Positions 1-8,189 of a stretch of 52,435 nucleotides of DNA are shown here, piece by piece. The notes beneath the pieces are model-generated. The model saw only the letters and a list, made by a program, of their open reading frames with translations. It did not search any database and was not told the origin of the DNA. Position numbers and translations under genes: made by a program. This DNA is from Nocardia brasiliensis IFM 10847 (GTDB taxonomy: Bacteria; Actinomycetota; Actinomycetes; Mycobacteriales; Mycobacteriaceae), in contig NZ_BAUA01000210.1 of the NCBI RefSeq assembly GCF_000710915.1, forward strand, positions 1 to 52,435. Direction: 5' to 3'. Every line of letters begins with the position of its first letter. Position 1 is the first letter of the stretch.

Positions 1-230
1 CGTCGCGGCGCTGGGTGACGGGAAGCTGCTCCGGGTAGCGGATCGTGCGGCACCGCCGCGCGGCGCGCGTCGATGCGGAGTTCCGCGGCGGCGATCTCCG
101 CCTCGACCGCGCCGAGGTCGCCGCCGCGCGCCCGGTCGAGCCGGCGGCGCAGCCGGTATTCGTCGCGGAGGGAGAGATTCGCCAGGCGGGTGCGGAGCTC
201 GCGGGGTCCGGTATCAGCTGTCCTGGTCAT
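1..230 (-). pseudogene. hrpA: HrpA-type ATP-dependent helicase, N-terminal part, apparent frameshift, cut by window edge
   Basis: The minus-strand frame starting at ATG 228-230 reads about 60 residues typical of the N-terminus of actinobacterial HrpA helicases: a short basic helical segment with LSLRDEYRLRRRLDRAR and AEIAAAELRIDARRAAVP. The family normally continues with a Y-P-E-x-L-P-V block before the helicase core. That block (RYPEQLPVTQRRD) is present, but in the next frame, from about position 46 down to 1. Removing one base near position 47 restores a continuous protein. The helicase motors lie outside the window. The frameshift may be real or a sequencing error. The family assignment comes from remembered conservation of this N-terminus. 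Confidence 0.6.
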
Positions 231-357
231 TGCATCGATAAGCGTAGCGAAGGAAGGCAACCGGTATTTCCGGTAGGCGGCGCGTCAGGGTTGCCACAGA
301 TGTGCCGTTCGTCCGGATCTGCCGGGTGAACACGGGTTGATATGCGAGGATCGGGCG

Positions 358-984
358 ATGAGCGCCGATACGGGCACGGCTTTGTTCTATCGGATTCTGC
401 GGGTCGTCTTCGGTGTGCTCGGTGCCGTCGCGCTGGCCTGGATTCCTCTGCGTGATCTGCACGAGGACGCCTTCTCTCTCGGAAACTACTTCAGCTTCTT
501 CACGATTCAGTCGAACGTGCTCGGTGTGCTGGTGCTGCTGATCGGCGGCCTGGTGGACCCGCAAAGTCACCGCTGGCAGGTGGTGCGTGGCGCGACGACG
601 CTGTATCTGCTCATCACCGGTGTGATCTACGCGGTCCTGCTGGCGAATATCGACGTGATGCTGACCGATCGCTGGATCAACGACGTCATGCACCGGGTGC
701 TGCCGATCGTGCTGGTGGCCGATTGGGTGCTGGTCCCGGCCAGTGCGCGGGTGGCGCTGTCGCCGCGCCTGATCGCGCTCTGGCTCGTCTATCCGCTGAT
801 CTACGGCGCGTACACCCTGATCCGCGGTCCGCTCGTGGACTGGTACCCGTATCCGTTCATCGATCCGCGTGGTCAGGGCTATATCTCCCTGACCATCGGC
901 CTGATCGTCTTGACCGGCGTCTTCACGTTGCTGGCCGTCGCCATCGCCGCGGTCGGCGGCCGGGCCCGCTACCGCGCGTCATGA
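358..984 (+). CDS. Pr6Pr family integral membrane protein
   Basis: This 208-residue protein has about six hydrophobic segments, at roughly residues 11-31, 43-66, 82-103, 113-130, 141-160 and 177-200. It carries the motif FFTIQSNVL in the second segment, which I associate with the Pr6Pr (FAR-17a/AIG1-like) family. The function of that family is not established. ATG 358 is preferred to an in-frame TTG at 337 because the sequence after it starts directly with a short polar leader and the first membrane helix. It reads away from the hrpA fragment, so the two are divergent over about 130 bp. The next gene follows after 82 bp in the same direction. Confidence 0.75.
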   Translation: MSADTGTALFYRILRVVFGVLGAVALAWIPLRDLHEDAFSLGNYFSFFTIQSNVLGVLVLLIGGLVDPQSHRWQVVRGATTLYLLITGVIYAVLLANIDVMLTDRWINDVMHRVLPIVLVADWVLVPASARVALSPRLIALWLVYPLIYGAYTLIRGPLVDWYPYPFIDPRGQGYISLTIGLIVLTGVFTLLAVAIAAVGGRARYRAS

Positions 985-1066
985 GCGGACCGGGCGAACG
1001 TGGTACTGGCCATACCCGGGCGACGGGATTCGTTGGGCGACACCTTCCTGAGGTAAAGGTGGACAC

Positions 1067-2290
1067 ATGAACTCGCTATGGCACGGTTTTGCCGACATGG
1101 GTGCGGTCGAGCGGGACGGCGCGTTCGTCGTCGCCCGGGGCGAGGGCGCCTATATCTACGATGCCGCGGGCAAGCGTTATCTGGATGCCACGGCCGGACT
1201 GTGGTTCACCAACGTCGGGCACGGGCGCGGCGAGATCGCGGACGCGGTCGCCGCACAGCTGCGCCAGATCGCGCACTACTCCAACTTCGGCGACTTCGCC
1301 GAGCCGGCCACCCAGGAACTGGCCGAACGGCTCTCCGCGCTGGCGCCGGTGCCGGGCAGCAAGATCTTCTTCACCTCCGGCGGCTCGGACTCGGTGGACA
1401 CCGCCGCCAAGCTGGCCCGCCGGTACTGGCACGAGCTCGGCCGCCCGGACAAGACGATCGTGGTCGGGCGCAGCAAGGCCTATCACGGCATGCACGTCGC
1501 GGGCACCGCGCTGGCGGGCATCCCGGTCAACCGCGAAGGCTACGGCGAGCTGATGGCCGACGCGCGCACCGTCGACTGGGACGACGCCAAGGCGCTGCTC
1601 GCGCTGATCGAGGAGATCGGCGCCGAACGCATCGCCGCGTTCTTCTGCGAGCCCATCATCGGCGCGGGCGGCATCTACCTGCCGCCGCAGGGATACCTCG
1701 CCGAGGTGCGGCGGATCTGCCGTGATCATGACATCCTCTTCGTCGCCGACGAGGTGGTCACCGGTTTCGGCCGCATCGGCGGCTCGTGGTTCGCCTCGTC
1801 GCGCTTCGACCTCGAGCCCGACTTGATGACCACCGCGAAGGGCCTGACCTCCGGCTACCTCCCGATGGGTGCGGTGTTCATCGCTCCGCGCGTCGCCGAG
1901 CCGTTCTTCGGCGGCGGTGTCTGGTGGCGGCACGGCTACACCTACGGCGGGCACGCGGGGTCGGCCGCCGCTGCGCTGGCCAACCTGGACATCGTCGAGC
2001 GGGAGAACCTGCTGGCCGAGGCCGCGCGCCTGGAGTCCACCCTGCACGCCAAGCTGGCGCCGCTGGCCGAGCACCCCCGTGTCGCGGAGGTGCGCAGCGG
2101 ACTGGGCGCCGTCGCCGCGGTGCAGCTGGTGGACCCCGCCGAAGGGCTGCCGATGGTGAAAACCCTGCGCGCCCACGGCGTTTCCAGCCGCGCGGCGGGC
2201 CAGGGCGCGATGCAGATCTCGCCGTCGTTCGTGATGACCGACGAGCAGGTCGACGAGCTGGTCGCCGGCTTCACCGCCGCACTCGGCTGA
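1067..2290 (+). CDS. Class III PLP-dependent aminotransferase (aspartate aminotransferase family)
   Basis: This 407-residue cytosolic enzyme has the full class III aminotransferase layout. The substrate-side N-terminal WHGFADMG region is followed by the cofactor-binding loop FFTSGGSDSVDTAAKLAR. The PLP ring-nitrogen aspartate is D228 in VADEVVTGFGR, and the Schiff-base lysine is K258 in TTAKGLTSGY. Members act on omega-amino groups such as those of beta-alanine, GABA or diamines, with pyruvate or 2-oxoglutarate as acceptor. The substrate cannot be read from the sequence. A purine-rich AGGTAAAGG lies just upstream of the ATG. The gene is flanked by an unrelated membrane protein and a convergent GNAT, so context gives no pathway. 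Confidence 0.9.
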   Translation: MNSLWHGFADMGAVERDGAFVVARGEGAYIYDAAGKRYLDATAGLWFTNVGHGRGEIADAVAAQLRQIAHYSNFGDFAEPATQELAERLSALAPVPGSKIFFTSGGSDSVDTAAKLARRYWHELGRPDKTIVVGRSKAYHGMHVAGTALAGIPVNREGYGELMADARTVDWDDAKALLALIEEIGAERIAAFFCEPIIGAGGIYLPPQGYLAEVRRICRDHDILFVADEVVTGFGRIGGSWFASSRFDLEPDLMTTAKGLTSGYLPMGAVFIAPRVAEPFFGGGVWWRHGYTYGGHAGSAAAALANLDIVERENLLAEAARLESTLHAKLAPLAEHPRVAEVRSGLGAVAAVQLVDPAEGLPMVKTLRAHGVSSRAAGQGAMQISPSFVMTDEQVDELVAGFTAALG

Positions 2291-2331
2291 ACCTTCTCGA
2301 GCATCCCGAAGGACAAGGGGCGTGGCGGTTT

Positions 2332-2844
2332 TCAGAGCAAGCGCGTCATGAACCTGCTGTACGGGTCCGTCCGGTACGCGCCGAAGGGCGGGCACGACAC
2401 GAAACCGTGTGCGGCATAAAGCTGCTGCGCGGGCGCGAAGTACTCCGGCGTGCCGGTCTCCAGGCTGACTCTGCGACAGCCACGCGCCCTGGCTTCGGCG
2501 AGCAAGTGCCGCAGCAGGATCGAGGCGACGCCGCGTCGTTTGTGCGTCGCGGCGGTGCGCATGGATTTGATCTCGGCGTGTTCGGCGTCGAGCTCCTTCA
2601 GCGCCGCGCACCCCGCGAGAACCGTGCCGTCCCAACCGGTCCAGAAGGTGATCTCCGGGCGGCGCAGCGCATCCAGATCGAGGGCGTGCATGCTCTCGGC
2701 GGGGGAGTTCGCGGCCATGTCCTCGAGGTGTTCGGTGAGCAGTGCGGCGATCTCCGGTCCGGATAGATCGTCGACGACGATGCGCAAGGCGAGGTCGGAG
2801 GTCTGCGCAGCCTCGGTATCGGACTGGTCGGTATCGCTGGACAT
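2332..2844 (-). CDS. GNAT family N-acetyltransferase
   Basis: This 170-residue protein is a single GNAT domain. The acetyl-CoA pyrophosphate-binding motif A is HKRRGVAS at residues 101-108, preceded by the beta-strand AEIKSMRTA and followed by helix ILLRHLLAEAR. Motif B with the conserved tyrosine is AQQLYAAHGF at about residues 139-148. The first 20 residues are acidic and probably disordered. It would transfer an acetyl group to an amine of an unidentified small molecule or protein. It converges on the aminotransferase and is divergent from the acyl-CoA ligase that starts 136 bp away. Confidence 0.85.
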   Translation of the reverse strand: MSSDTDQSDTEAAQTSDLALRIVVDDLSGPEIAALLTEHLEDMAANSPAESMHALDLDALRRPEITFWTGWDGTVLAGCAALKELDAEHAEIKSMRTAATHKRRGVASILLRHLLAEARARGCRRVSLETGTPEYFAPAQQLYAAHGFVSCPPFGAYRTDPYSRFMTRLL

Positions 2845-2980
2845 CCGTCGATCTTGCCGCGCGGGGTGGCCGCTCGCATCCGGAAAACGAGTGCTCGACG
2901 GGACACCGCCGGACGCGCTTTACTGTGAAGGCACTCGCCCGCACTTTTGGATGGACGCGGTTGTCCGGCCAGGGGGTCAG

Positions 2981-4615
2981 ATGATGAAGCTCGCCGAAGT
3001 CGCCACCCAGGCCGCGGTGGTCGCGCGCCGGGCCGTCGACGAAACCTATTACGCCACTTTGGCGGTGCGGGCCGGTCTGGTGACGCCGGAATGGCCGGAC
3101 CGGCTGGCCAGGATGGGTGCGGCGGTCTATCGATCCGGCCTGCTCGGCGGGCTCACCGGGGTGGCCGCGGTGCGCTACCGGGATCGCGCCGCGGTGATCG
3201 ACGAACTGGGCACGCTCACCTTCCGGGAACTCGACGAGCGCACCACCGCGCTGGCCAATGCCTGGCGGGTGCGCGGCCTGCGCGACGGCGAGACCGTGGC
3301 GATCCTGGCCCGCAACCACCGCGGCTTCCACTACGCGGTGTTCGCCGCGGCCAAGTGCGGTGCTCGAATCGTGTTGCTCAACACCGATTTCGCGGGCCCG
3401 CAGCTGCGCGAGGTGGTCGCGCGCGAGGGTGCCGACCTGCTGGTCTTCGACGAGGAGTACACCGAGATCCTCGGCGATCTCACCGCGCCGCGCGGGCGCT
3501 TCCGGGCCTGGGCCGAGGAACCCGGCGTCGGCACTCTGGAGAATCTGATCGCGGGCGCGCCGCGGACCCCGCTGCGCCGCGCCACCACCACCGCGAAGGT
3601 CATCCTGCTGACCAGCGGCACGACCGGAACGCCGAAAGGCGCGCCGCGACGGGACCCGACCTCCCTCGCGCCGCTGGGCGCGCTGCTCGACAAGGTGCCG
3701 TTCCGGGCCAAGGAGATCACCGAATGCCCGGCGCCGCTGTTCCATACGCTCGGCTTCGCGCACGTGGCCCTCGCGCTCGGGTTCGGTTCCACGCTGGTGC
3801 TGCGCCGCCGATTCGACCCGCAGGCGGTGCTGGACAGCATGCACCGCCATCGCGCCACCTCGCTGATCGCCGTGCCGGTGATGCTGCAACGCCTGGTCGA
3901 TCTGGGGCCTCGAGCTCGTGCGGGGCACGACTTCTCCGCGCTGCGGATCATCTTCGTCGCCGGTTCGCAGCTGGGCGCCGACCTCTGCACCCGGGTGACC
4001 GAGGCGTTCGGCCCGGTGATCTACAACCTGTACGGCTCCACCGAGGTGGCCTACGCGACCATCGCCACGCCCGCCGATCTGGCCGTCGAACCCGGCTGCG
4101 TGGGTCGTCCGGTCTCCAGCGCCACCGTGAAGATCCTCGACGACGACGGCAACGAACTGCCGGCGGGACAGACCGGACGGATCTTCGTCGGCAACAACTT
4201 CCAGTTCGAGGGCTACACCGGCGGCGGGGACAAGGCGCGCGTCGGCAAGCTGATGTCCAGCGGGGATGTCGGCCACTTCGACAGCGCGGGCAGGCTTTTC
4301 ATCGATGGCCGCGACGACGACATGATCGTGTCCGGCGGTGAGAACGTCTTCCCCGGCGAGGTCGAAGAGCTGCTCGCCGCGCACCCGGCGGTCGCGGAGG
4401 TGAGCGCGTTCGGCGTGCCGGACGAGCGGTACGGGCAGCGGCTGCGCGCGGTCCTGGTGGTCCGGCAAGGACATACCCTGGCCGAGGACGAGGTGCGCGA
4501 GCACGTCAAAGCGCATCTGGCCCGGTTCAAGGTGCCGCGTGACGTGCTGTTCGTCGACGAACTTCCGCGCAATCCCACCGGGAAGGTGCTCAAACGCGTG
4601 CTGCGCGAGCTGTGA
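2981..4615 (+). CDS. Fatty-acid--CoA ligase (FadD-type, AMP-forming)
   Basis: This 544-residue member of the ANL adenylating superfamily activates a carboxylic acid, probably fatty or cyclic, to its acyl-CoA through an acyl-AMP. The phosphate-binding loop TSGTTGTPKG is at residues 211-220, the adenine-binding YGSTE at 351-355, a hinge GDVGHFDSAGRLFIDGR lies in the C-terminal part, and the catalytic lysine is K535 in NPTGKVLKR. It resembles mycobacterial FadD12/FadD2-like ligases in layout. The frame stays open far upstream, but ATG 2981 gives the usual family N-terminus. It ends 6 bp from the convergent SDR. With that SDR and the VirS-like regulator it forms a probable lipid or steroid-type catabolic cluster. 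Confidence 0.88.
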   Translation: MMKLAEVATQAAVVARRAVDETYYATLAVRAGLVTPEWPDRLARMGAAVYRSGLLGGLTGVAAVRYRDRAAVIDELGTLTFRELDERTTALANAWRVRGLRDGETVAILARNHRGFHYAVFAAAKCGARIVLLNTDFAGPQLREVVAREGADLLVFDEEYTEILGDLTAPRGRFRAWAEEPGVGTLENLIAGAPRTPLRRATTTAKVILLTSGTTGTPKGAPRRDPTSLAPLGALLDKVPFRAKEITECPAPLFHTLGFAHVALALGFGSTLVLRRRFDPQAVLDSMHRHRATSLIAVPVMLQRLVDLGPRARAGHDFSALRIIFVAGSQLGADLCTRVTEAFGPVIYNLYGSTEVAYATIATPADLAVEPGCVGRPVSSATVKILDDDGNELPAGQTGRIFVGNNFQFEGYTGGGDKARVGKLMSSGDVGHFDSAGRLFIDGRDDDMIVSGGENVFPGEVEELLAAHPAVAEVSAFGVPDERYGQRLRAVLVVRQGHTLAEDEVREHVKAHLARFKVPRDVLFVDELPRNPTGKVLKRVLREL

Positions 4616-4621
4616 CGGAGG

Positions 4622-5350
4622 TCAGCGCGCCCGCCCGTTGCGCGCGAAGAAGCGGCGCAGTAGCTCGCTCGGCGGCCGCAAGGCTCGCAGGCCCCTGGGC
4701 GCGGCCACACTGATCAGCCCGCCCCGCTGCCGGACCACCGCCTCGACCACCGCATCGGCGACCGCCACCGGATCGGTGATCGACCCGGCCGCCACCGTGC
4801 TGACGGTGACACCGCGCTCGGCGAGTTCGTGATCGAGTGCCGCGCCGAGTCCGACCACGCCGTGCTTGGTCGCGCAGTACACCGCGACACCCAGCGCCGC
4901 GGTCACGCCGGCCGCGGTGCCGATGTTCACGATCTGGCCGTGCCCGCGGACGGCGAATCGTTCAGCGGCCAAACGGGTTCCGGTGATCACCGCGCGCAGG
5001 TTGATATCGATCTGGTGGTCGGATTCGGCCTCGGTCTCGGCGAGGAACGGACCGGACGGCGTCACGTCGGCGGCGTTCACCACGACGTCGAGCCCGCCGA
5101 GCTTGCGTTCGGCGTAGCCGAGAAAGCTCGCGAACCGGGCGCTGTCGGTGACATCGAGGGCCAGTCCCACCACGATCCCGCCGTGCATCCTGGCGAGCTG
5201 GTCGGCCACCGCGCGCACCGAGCCGACATCCGCGTCCCCGATCACGACGTCGGCTCCTTCCGCCAGGAAAGCCAGCGCGGTCTCGCGTCCGATGCCGTGC
5301 GCGCCCCCGGTGATCGCGATCCGTTTGCCAGCGAGTGTTTTTCGAGACAT
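4622..5350 (-). CDS. SDR family NAD(P)-dependent oxidoreductase
   Basis: This 242-residue classical short-chain dehydrogenase has the Rossmann motif TGGAHGIG at residues 14-21, VNAAD in place of the usual NNAG at 91-95, and YxxxK at Y158 and K162. The position 13 residues before the tyrosine, normally the catalytic serine, is T145, an uncommon but hydroxyl-bearing substitution. The C-terminus RRFFARNGRAR is basic. The start at ATG 5348-5350 is supported by the family N-terminus and by AAAGGTGGG upstream. An upstream in-frame extension is unlikely to be translated. The gene converges on the acyl-CoA ligase and diverges from the AraC regulator 312 bp away, which probably controls it. Confidence 0.85.
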   Translation of the reverse strand: MSRKTLAGKRIAITGGAHGIGRETALAFLAEGADVVIGDADVGSVRAVADQLARMHGGIVVGLALDVTDSARFASFLGYAERKLGGLDVVVNAADVTPSGPFLAETEAESDHQIDINLRAVITGTRLAAERFAVRGHGQIVNIGTAAGVTAALGVAVYCATKHGVVGLGAALDHELAERGVTVSTVAAGSITDPVAVADAVVEAVVRQRGGLISVAAPRGLRALRPPSELLRRFFARNGRAR

Positions 5351-5662
5351 TTCGTTCTGCCCACCTTTGTCTCTGTCCAACGCTAGGGTGTCGCTGGGTG
5401 GCGTTCCATGCGATATCGGGTCATGAGCTTGCGCAATCCGGCCAATGCGGACAGGGTCGATGCTGTCCATGCCGACATCGGCCGATCCGATTGCGAGTTG
5501 CGGCCACTGATGTGTCATGTTCAGAACCGGTCGGACGGTTTTGTTGCCGGTAACCAATGACCTTGGGGCAGCGGAACATACGATCTCCGGCCAAAAACCT
5601 TGCGCATATCGGCCATAGCAAGCAACGATGGATACGTGGCCTCATGGGAGTGGCGGCGGTCG
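5351..5662. promoter_or_regulatory. Divergent intergenic region between SDR and VirS-like AraC gene
   Basis: The 312 bp have no coding signature on either strand. They are clearly richer in A and T than the neighbouring genes, as expected for two back-to-back promoters and an AraC-type operator. I could not identify a convincing dyad or direct repeat to name as the operator. Confidence 0.5.
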
Positions 5663-6673
5663 GTGACACACGCGGTGATCCTCGTCGAGCTCGGAGAAGA
5701 TCACGGTCTGACCCAGTCGCAGTGCCTGCACGGCACGGAAGTCGACCCCCGCCTGCTGAAGACGCCCGGTGCGGAAATCACCGCGGCACAAGAGCTGGGC
5801 ATCGTCCGCAATCTCGTCACGCGGCTCGGCGATCCGCCGGGCCTCGGCCTCGAGGCCGGCTCTCGCACGCACATCACCACCCTCGGGGTGTTCGCGCTCG
5901 CGGTGCTCAGCAGCCCGACCATGGGTCAGGCCATCGACGTCGCCATGCGCTACTTCAGCCTGATGACCTCTTTCGCGCGTGCCTGGCATGTGTACCGCGA
6001 CGACGAGATCTGGCTCTACGGCGATGACCGTGACCTGCCTGCCGATCTGCGCGCCTTCCTCGCCGAGCGGGATGTCTCAGCGCTGCTGACGAATTGGTTC
6101 CTGGTGTTCGGCGTGCCGCCGCCGGTGTTGCGCGCCGAGATCGCCGGGGGGCTGGCTCCGCGCTTGGCGCCGATCCTGGAACAGTTCGAGATCCCGAGCA
6201 CCGAATCCGCCGAACTGCAACTGGCCGTGTTCGACGCCGCCGACGTGGATGCGCCGATGCCGCAGGCGAGTCCGCTCACCGCGCAGCTCTTCGAGGAGCA
6301 GTGCGACGAGCTGCTGCAACGTCGCGGCCTGCGCCAAGGGGTGGCAGGTTCGGTGCGTTCGGTCCTGATGCACCGGATGAACGGCCGGCTCAGTCAGGAG
6401 GAGGTCGCCGCCGGACTGCACATGAGCCTGCGCACCATGCGCCGCCGGTTGGCCGATGAAGGCACCTCATACCGCAGGCTCTGCGCGGAAACCTTCGGCA
6501 CCCTCGCCGAGGAGTTGCTCGCGACGGGACTGACCGTCGAGGATGTCGCCTACCGGATGGGATATTCAGGCGCACCGAGCTTTTCGAACGCGTTCAAGCA
6601 GTGGCGAGGTGTATCGCCGGGGCGCTTCGCGCGAACCGCCGCCGATCGGTACCGGACGTCGGTGAGCCACTGA
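5663..6673 (+). CDS. AraC family transcriptional regulator, VirS/OruR-like
   Basis: The protein is about 336 residues. Its N-terminal two thirds match the arabinose-binding-like domain (Pfam AraC_arabinose_bd type) of the VirS/OruR/ArgR group, and its C-terminal hundred residues are an AraC double helix-turn-helix ending GVSPGRFAR, with the second-helix motif VEDVAYRMGYSGAPSFSNAFKQWRG. GTG 5663 is chosen because MTHAVILVELGEDHG aligns with the usual family start and GGGAGTGG lies about 10 bp upstream. An in-frame TTG at 5600 would add 21 residues. In Mycobacterium tuberculosis, VirS controls the mymA operon, which includes an SDR and an acyl-CoA ligase. The same gene types sit beside this regulator. 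Confidence 0.82.
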   Translation: MTHAVILVELGEDHGLTQSQCLHGTEVDPRLLKTPGAEITAAQELGIVRNLVTRLGDPPGLGLEAGSRTHITTLGVFALAVLSSPTMGQAIDVAMRYFSLMTSFARAWHVYRDDEIWLYGDDRDLPADLRAFLAERDVSALLTNWFLVFGVPPPVLRAEIAGGLAPRLAPILEQFEIPSTESAELQLAVFDAADVDAPMPQASPLTAQLFEEQCDELLQRRGLRQGVAGSVRSVLMHRMNGRLSQEEVAAGLHMSLRTMRRRLADEGTSYRRLCAETFGTLAEELLATGLTVEDVAYRMGYSGAPSFSNAFKQWRGVSPGRFARTAADRYRTSVSH

Positions 6674-6757
6674 CGTCGTTCACCGTTCCCCAGTTGCGAT
6701 CAATGCGAGCATGGAAGGGGACAGATCCCCGGTCGCCGCGGCGAAAGGTGGTGGGGT

Positions 6758-7435
6758 ATGGCGCAGTTCGTGCAGCAGTACGCCGGATTGCGGTGGGCGG
6801 TGGTCGCGGCCTTCTTGCTCACGGCGGGAATCGTGGTGGGGCGGATGGTCGCACCGGTCGCGGTGCCGGAACAGGTTCGCCGGCACGGTGTATCGGGACC
6901 GGCGCCGCGCGGCGGGTACGCCGAATCCGACGCCGCGCACCTGATCATGTGCCTGGTCATGCTCGCGATGCTGGTGTTCCCGGCCGAGGCGAACCCGATC
7001 GCCCTGCGCAGTGTGCTGACCGCGCTGACGGTGGTCTTCGCGGCGTTGCTGCTGGCGCGCCTCGCGGAACCGCGCACCGAGGAGCAGCGGTCGCCGGCCA
7101 CCGACCGACTGGTCCCGCTCGGGTATCACACGGTGACGGCCGCGGCGATGCTCTACGCCATGTCCGGGCATGTTCCCTCCGGACACGCCGACGGGCCCGC
7201 CCCGGTGCCCGCGCTGGTGCTCGCCGGGCTGTTCGCCGCGGACGCACTGCTCGTCACGGTGCTGGGCTGGTTCGGCCGTCCGGGCGTCGACACGCCTGGC
7301 TACCTGGGTGTTGTGCTCAGGTCAGGCGGGTGTGTCGCGCTGCTGGCCGGTCCGCGCCGGCGCTGGGCGATGGTGCCGCACGCGGTGATGGACCTCGGCA
7401 CCGCGTACATGTTGATCGCCGCGGTTTCGAGTTGA
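6758..7435 (+). CDS. DUF5134 integral membrane protein
   Basis: This 225-residue protein has about six to seven hydrophobic segments. Histidines and methionines recur inside or beside them: AHLIMCLVMLAML at residue 60 onward, LGYHTVTAAAMLYAMSGH, and VPHAVMDLGTAYML near the C-terminus. That pattern and length fit DUF5134. The function of the family is unknown. The His/Met-rich helices suggest metal or heme handling, but this is inference only. The gene precedes sigK by 49 bp on the same strand, so it may share a transcript with the sigma factor or belong to the same membrane-associated response. Confidence 0.65.
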   Translation: MAQFVQQYAGLRWAVVAAFLLTAGIVVGRMVAPVAVPEQVRRHGVSGPAPRGGYAESDAAHLIMCLVMLAMLVFPAEANPIALRSVLTALTVVFAALLLARLAEPRTEEQRSPATDRLVPLGYHTVTAAAMLYAMSGHVPSGHADGPAPVPALVLAGLFAADALLVTVLGWFGRPGVDTPGYLGVVLRSGGCVALLAGPRRRWAMVPHAVMDLGTAYMLIAAVSS

Positions 7436-7484
7436 CGGGCGCCGCAGACCAATCCGCGCGCCATCGCAAACCGAACCCCTGTCT

Positions 7485-8189
7485 ATGCAGGCAGGTGATT
7501 CGGCCATCGGCAAGACCGGTTCTGCGCCCTGGTACCGGTTCGCAGACCTGGTGCCGGACGGTATCGGCGAGGATGCGGCGATCGTCGCGTGTCCACGGCC
7601 GAGCGCCGTTGCTCGACAGCGATCCGCGCTCGTCAGCCGCGAACTGAGCGCCCTGCTGGCCGCGATCGGCGCCGAGGACAGGGCCGCGTTCACCGAGTTC
7701 TACCGGCGCACCAGCGCCCGGGTGTTCGGGCTCGCCGTGCGGATTCTGCGCAGCCACGCCACCGCGGAGGAAGTCGCGCAGGAGGTCTACCTACAGGTCT
7801 GGTCGCACGCCGCACGCTACGACCCGGCACTGTCGAGCCCGATCGGCTGGCTGATGATGCTCGCGCATCGCCGAGCGGTCGACCGGGTGCGCGCCGAAGC
7901 CGCCGCGGCCGGGCGCGACCTGGCGTTCGCGCACGCGCACGCGGGCCGGGACCACGATGTGGTCGCCGAATCGGTGACACAGCGAATGGAGGAGCGGACG
8001 GTCGCCGACTGCCTGGATACGCTCACCCCGACCCAGCGGGAAGCGATCGCCCTCGCCTACTACTCCGGGCGGACGTACCGTGAAGTGGCCGATCATCTCT
8101 CGGTACCGTTGCCCACCGTGAAAACCCGTATCCGTGACGGGTTGAAGAGACTGGAGAAATGCTTGTCCGGAGAAGGCGTCGATGGCTGA
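7485..8189 (+). CDS. sigK: ECF RNA polymerase sigma factor SigK
   Basis: This sigma factor of about 234 residues has an ECF region 2 (EVAQEVYLQVWSHAARYDP, then the MLAHRRAVDRVR helix) and a region 4 (LTPTQREAIALAYYSGRTYREVADHLSVP), with the TVKTRIRDGLKRL recognition helix. Its identity as SigK (ECF19) rests on these motifs and on the overlapping RskA gene. The first 45 residues are not typical, so the true start could be the in-frame GTG at about 7551. The stop overlaps the rskA start by 8 bp, which implies translational coupling. In mycobacteria SigK drives its own operon and secreted antigen genes. I could not find a convincing SigK promoter in front of this copy. Confidence 0.85.
   Translation: MQAGDSAIGKTGSAPWYRFADLVPDGIGEDAAIVACPRPSAVARQRSALVSRELSALLAAIGAEDRAAFTEFYRRTSARVFGLAVRILRSHATAEEVAQEVYLQVWSHAARYDPALSSPIGWLMMLAHRRAVDRVRAEAAAAGRDLAFAHAHAGRDHDVVAESVTQRMEERTVADCLDTLTPTQREAIALAYYSGRTYREVADHLSVPLPTVKTRIRDGLKRLEKCLSGEGVDG

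Noticed and set aside
1076..4516. A minus-strand open frame of more than 1,100 codons
   Set aside because: It runs antisense to the aminotransferase and acyl-CoA ligase, which have clear motifs. Its translation is Arg/His/Gln-rich without domain features. Such long antisense frames are common at this GC content.
7436..7484. SigK-type promoter before sigK
   Set aside because: CCATCG and CCGAAC are present but only a few bases apart, far from the 16-19 bp spacing needed.
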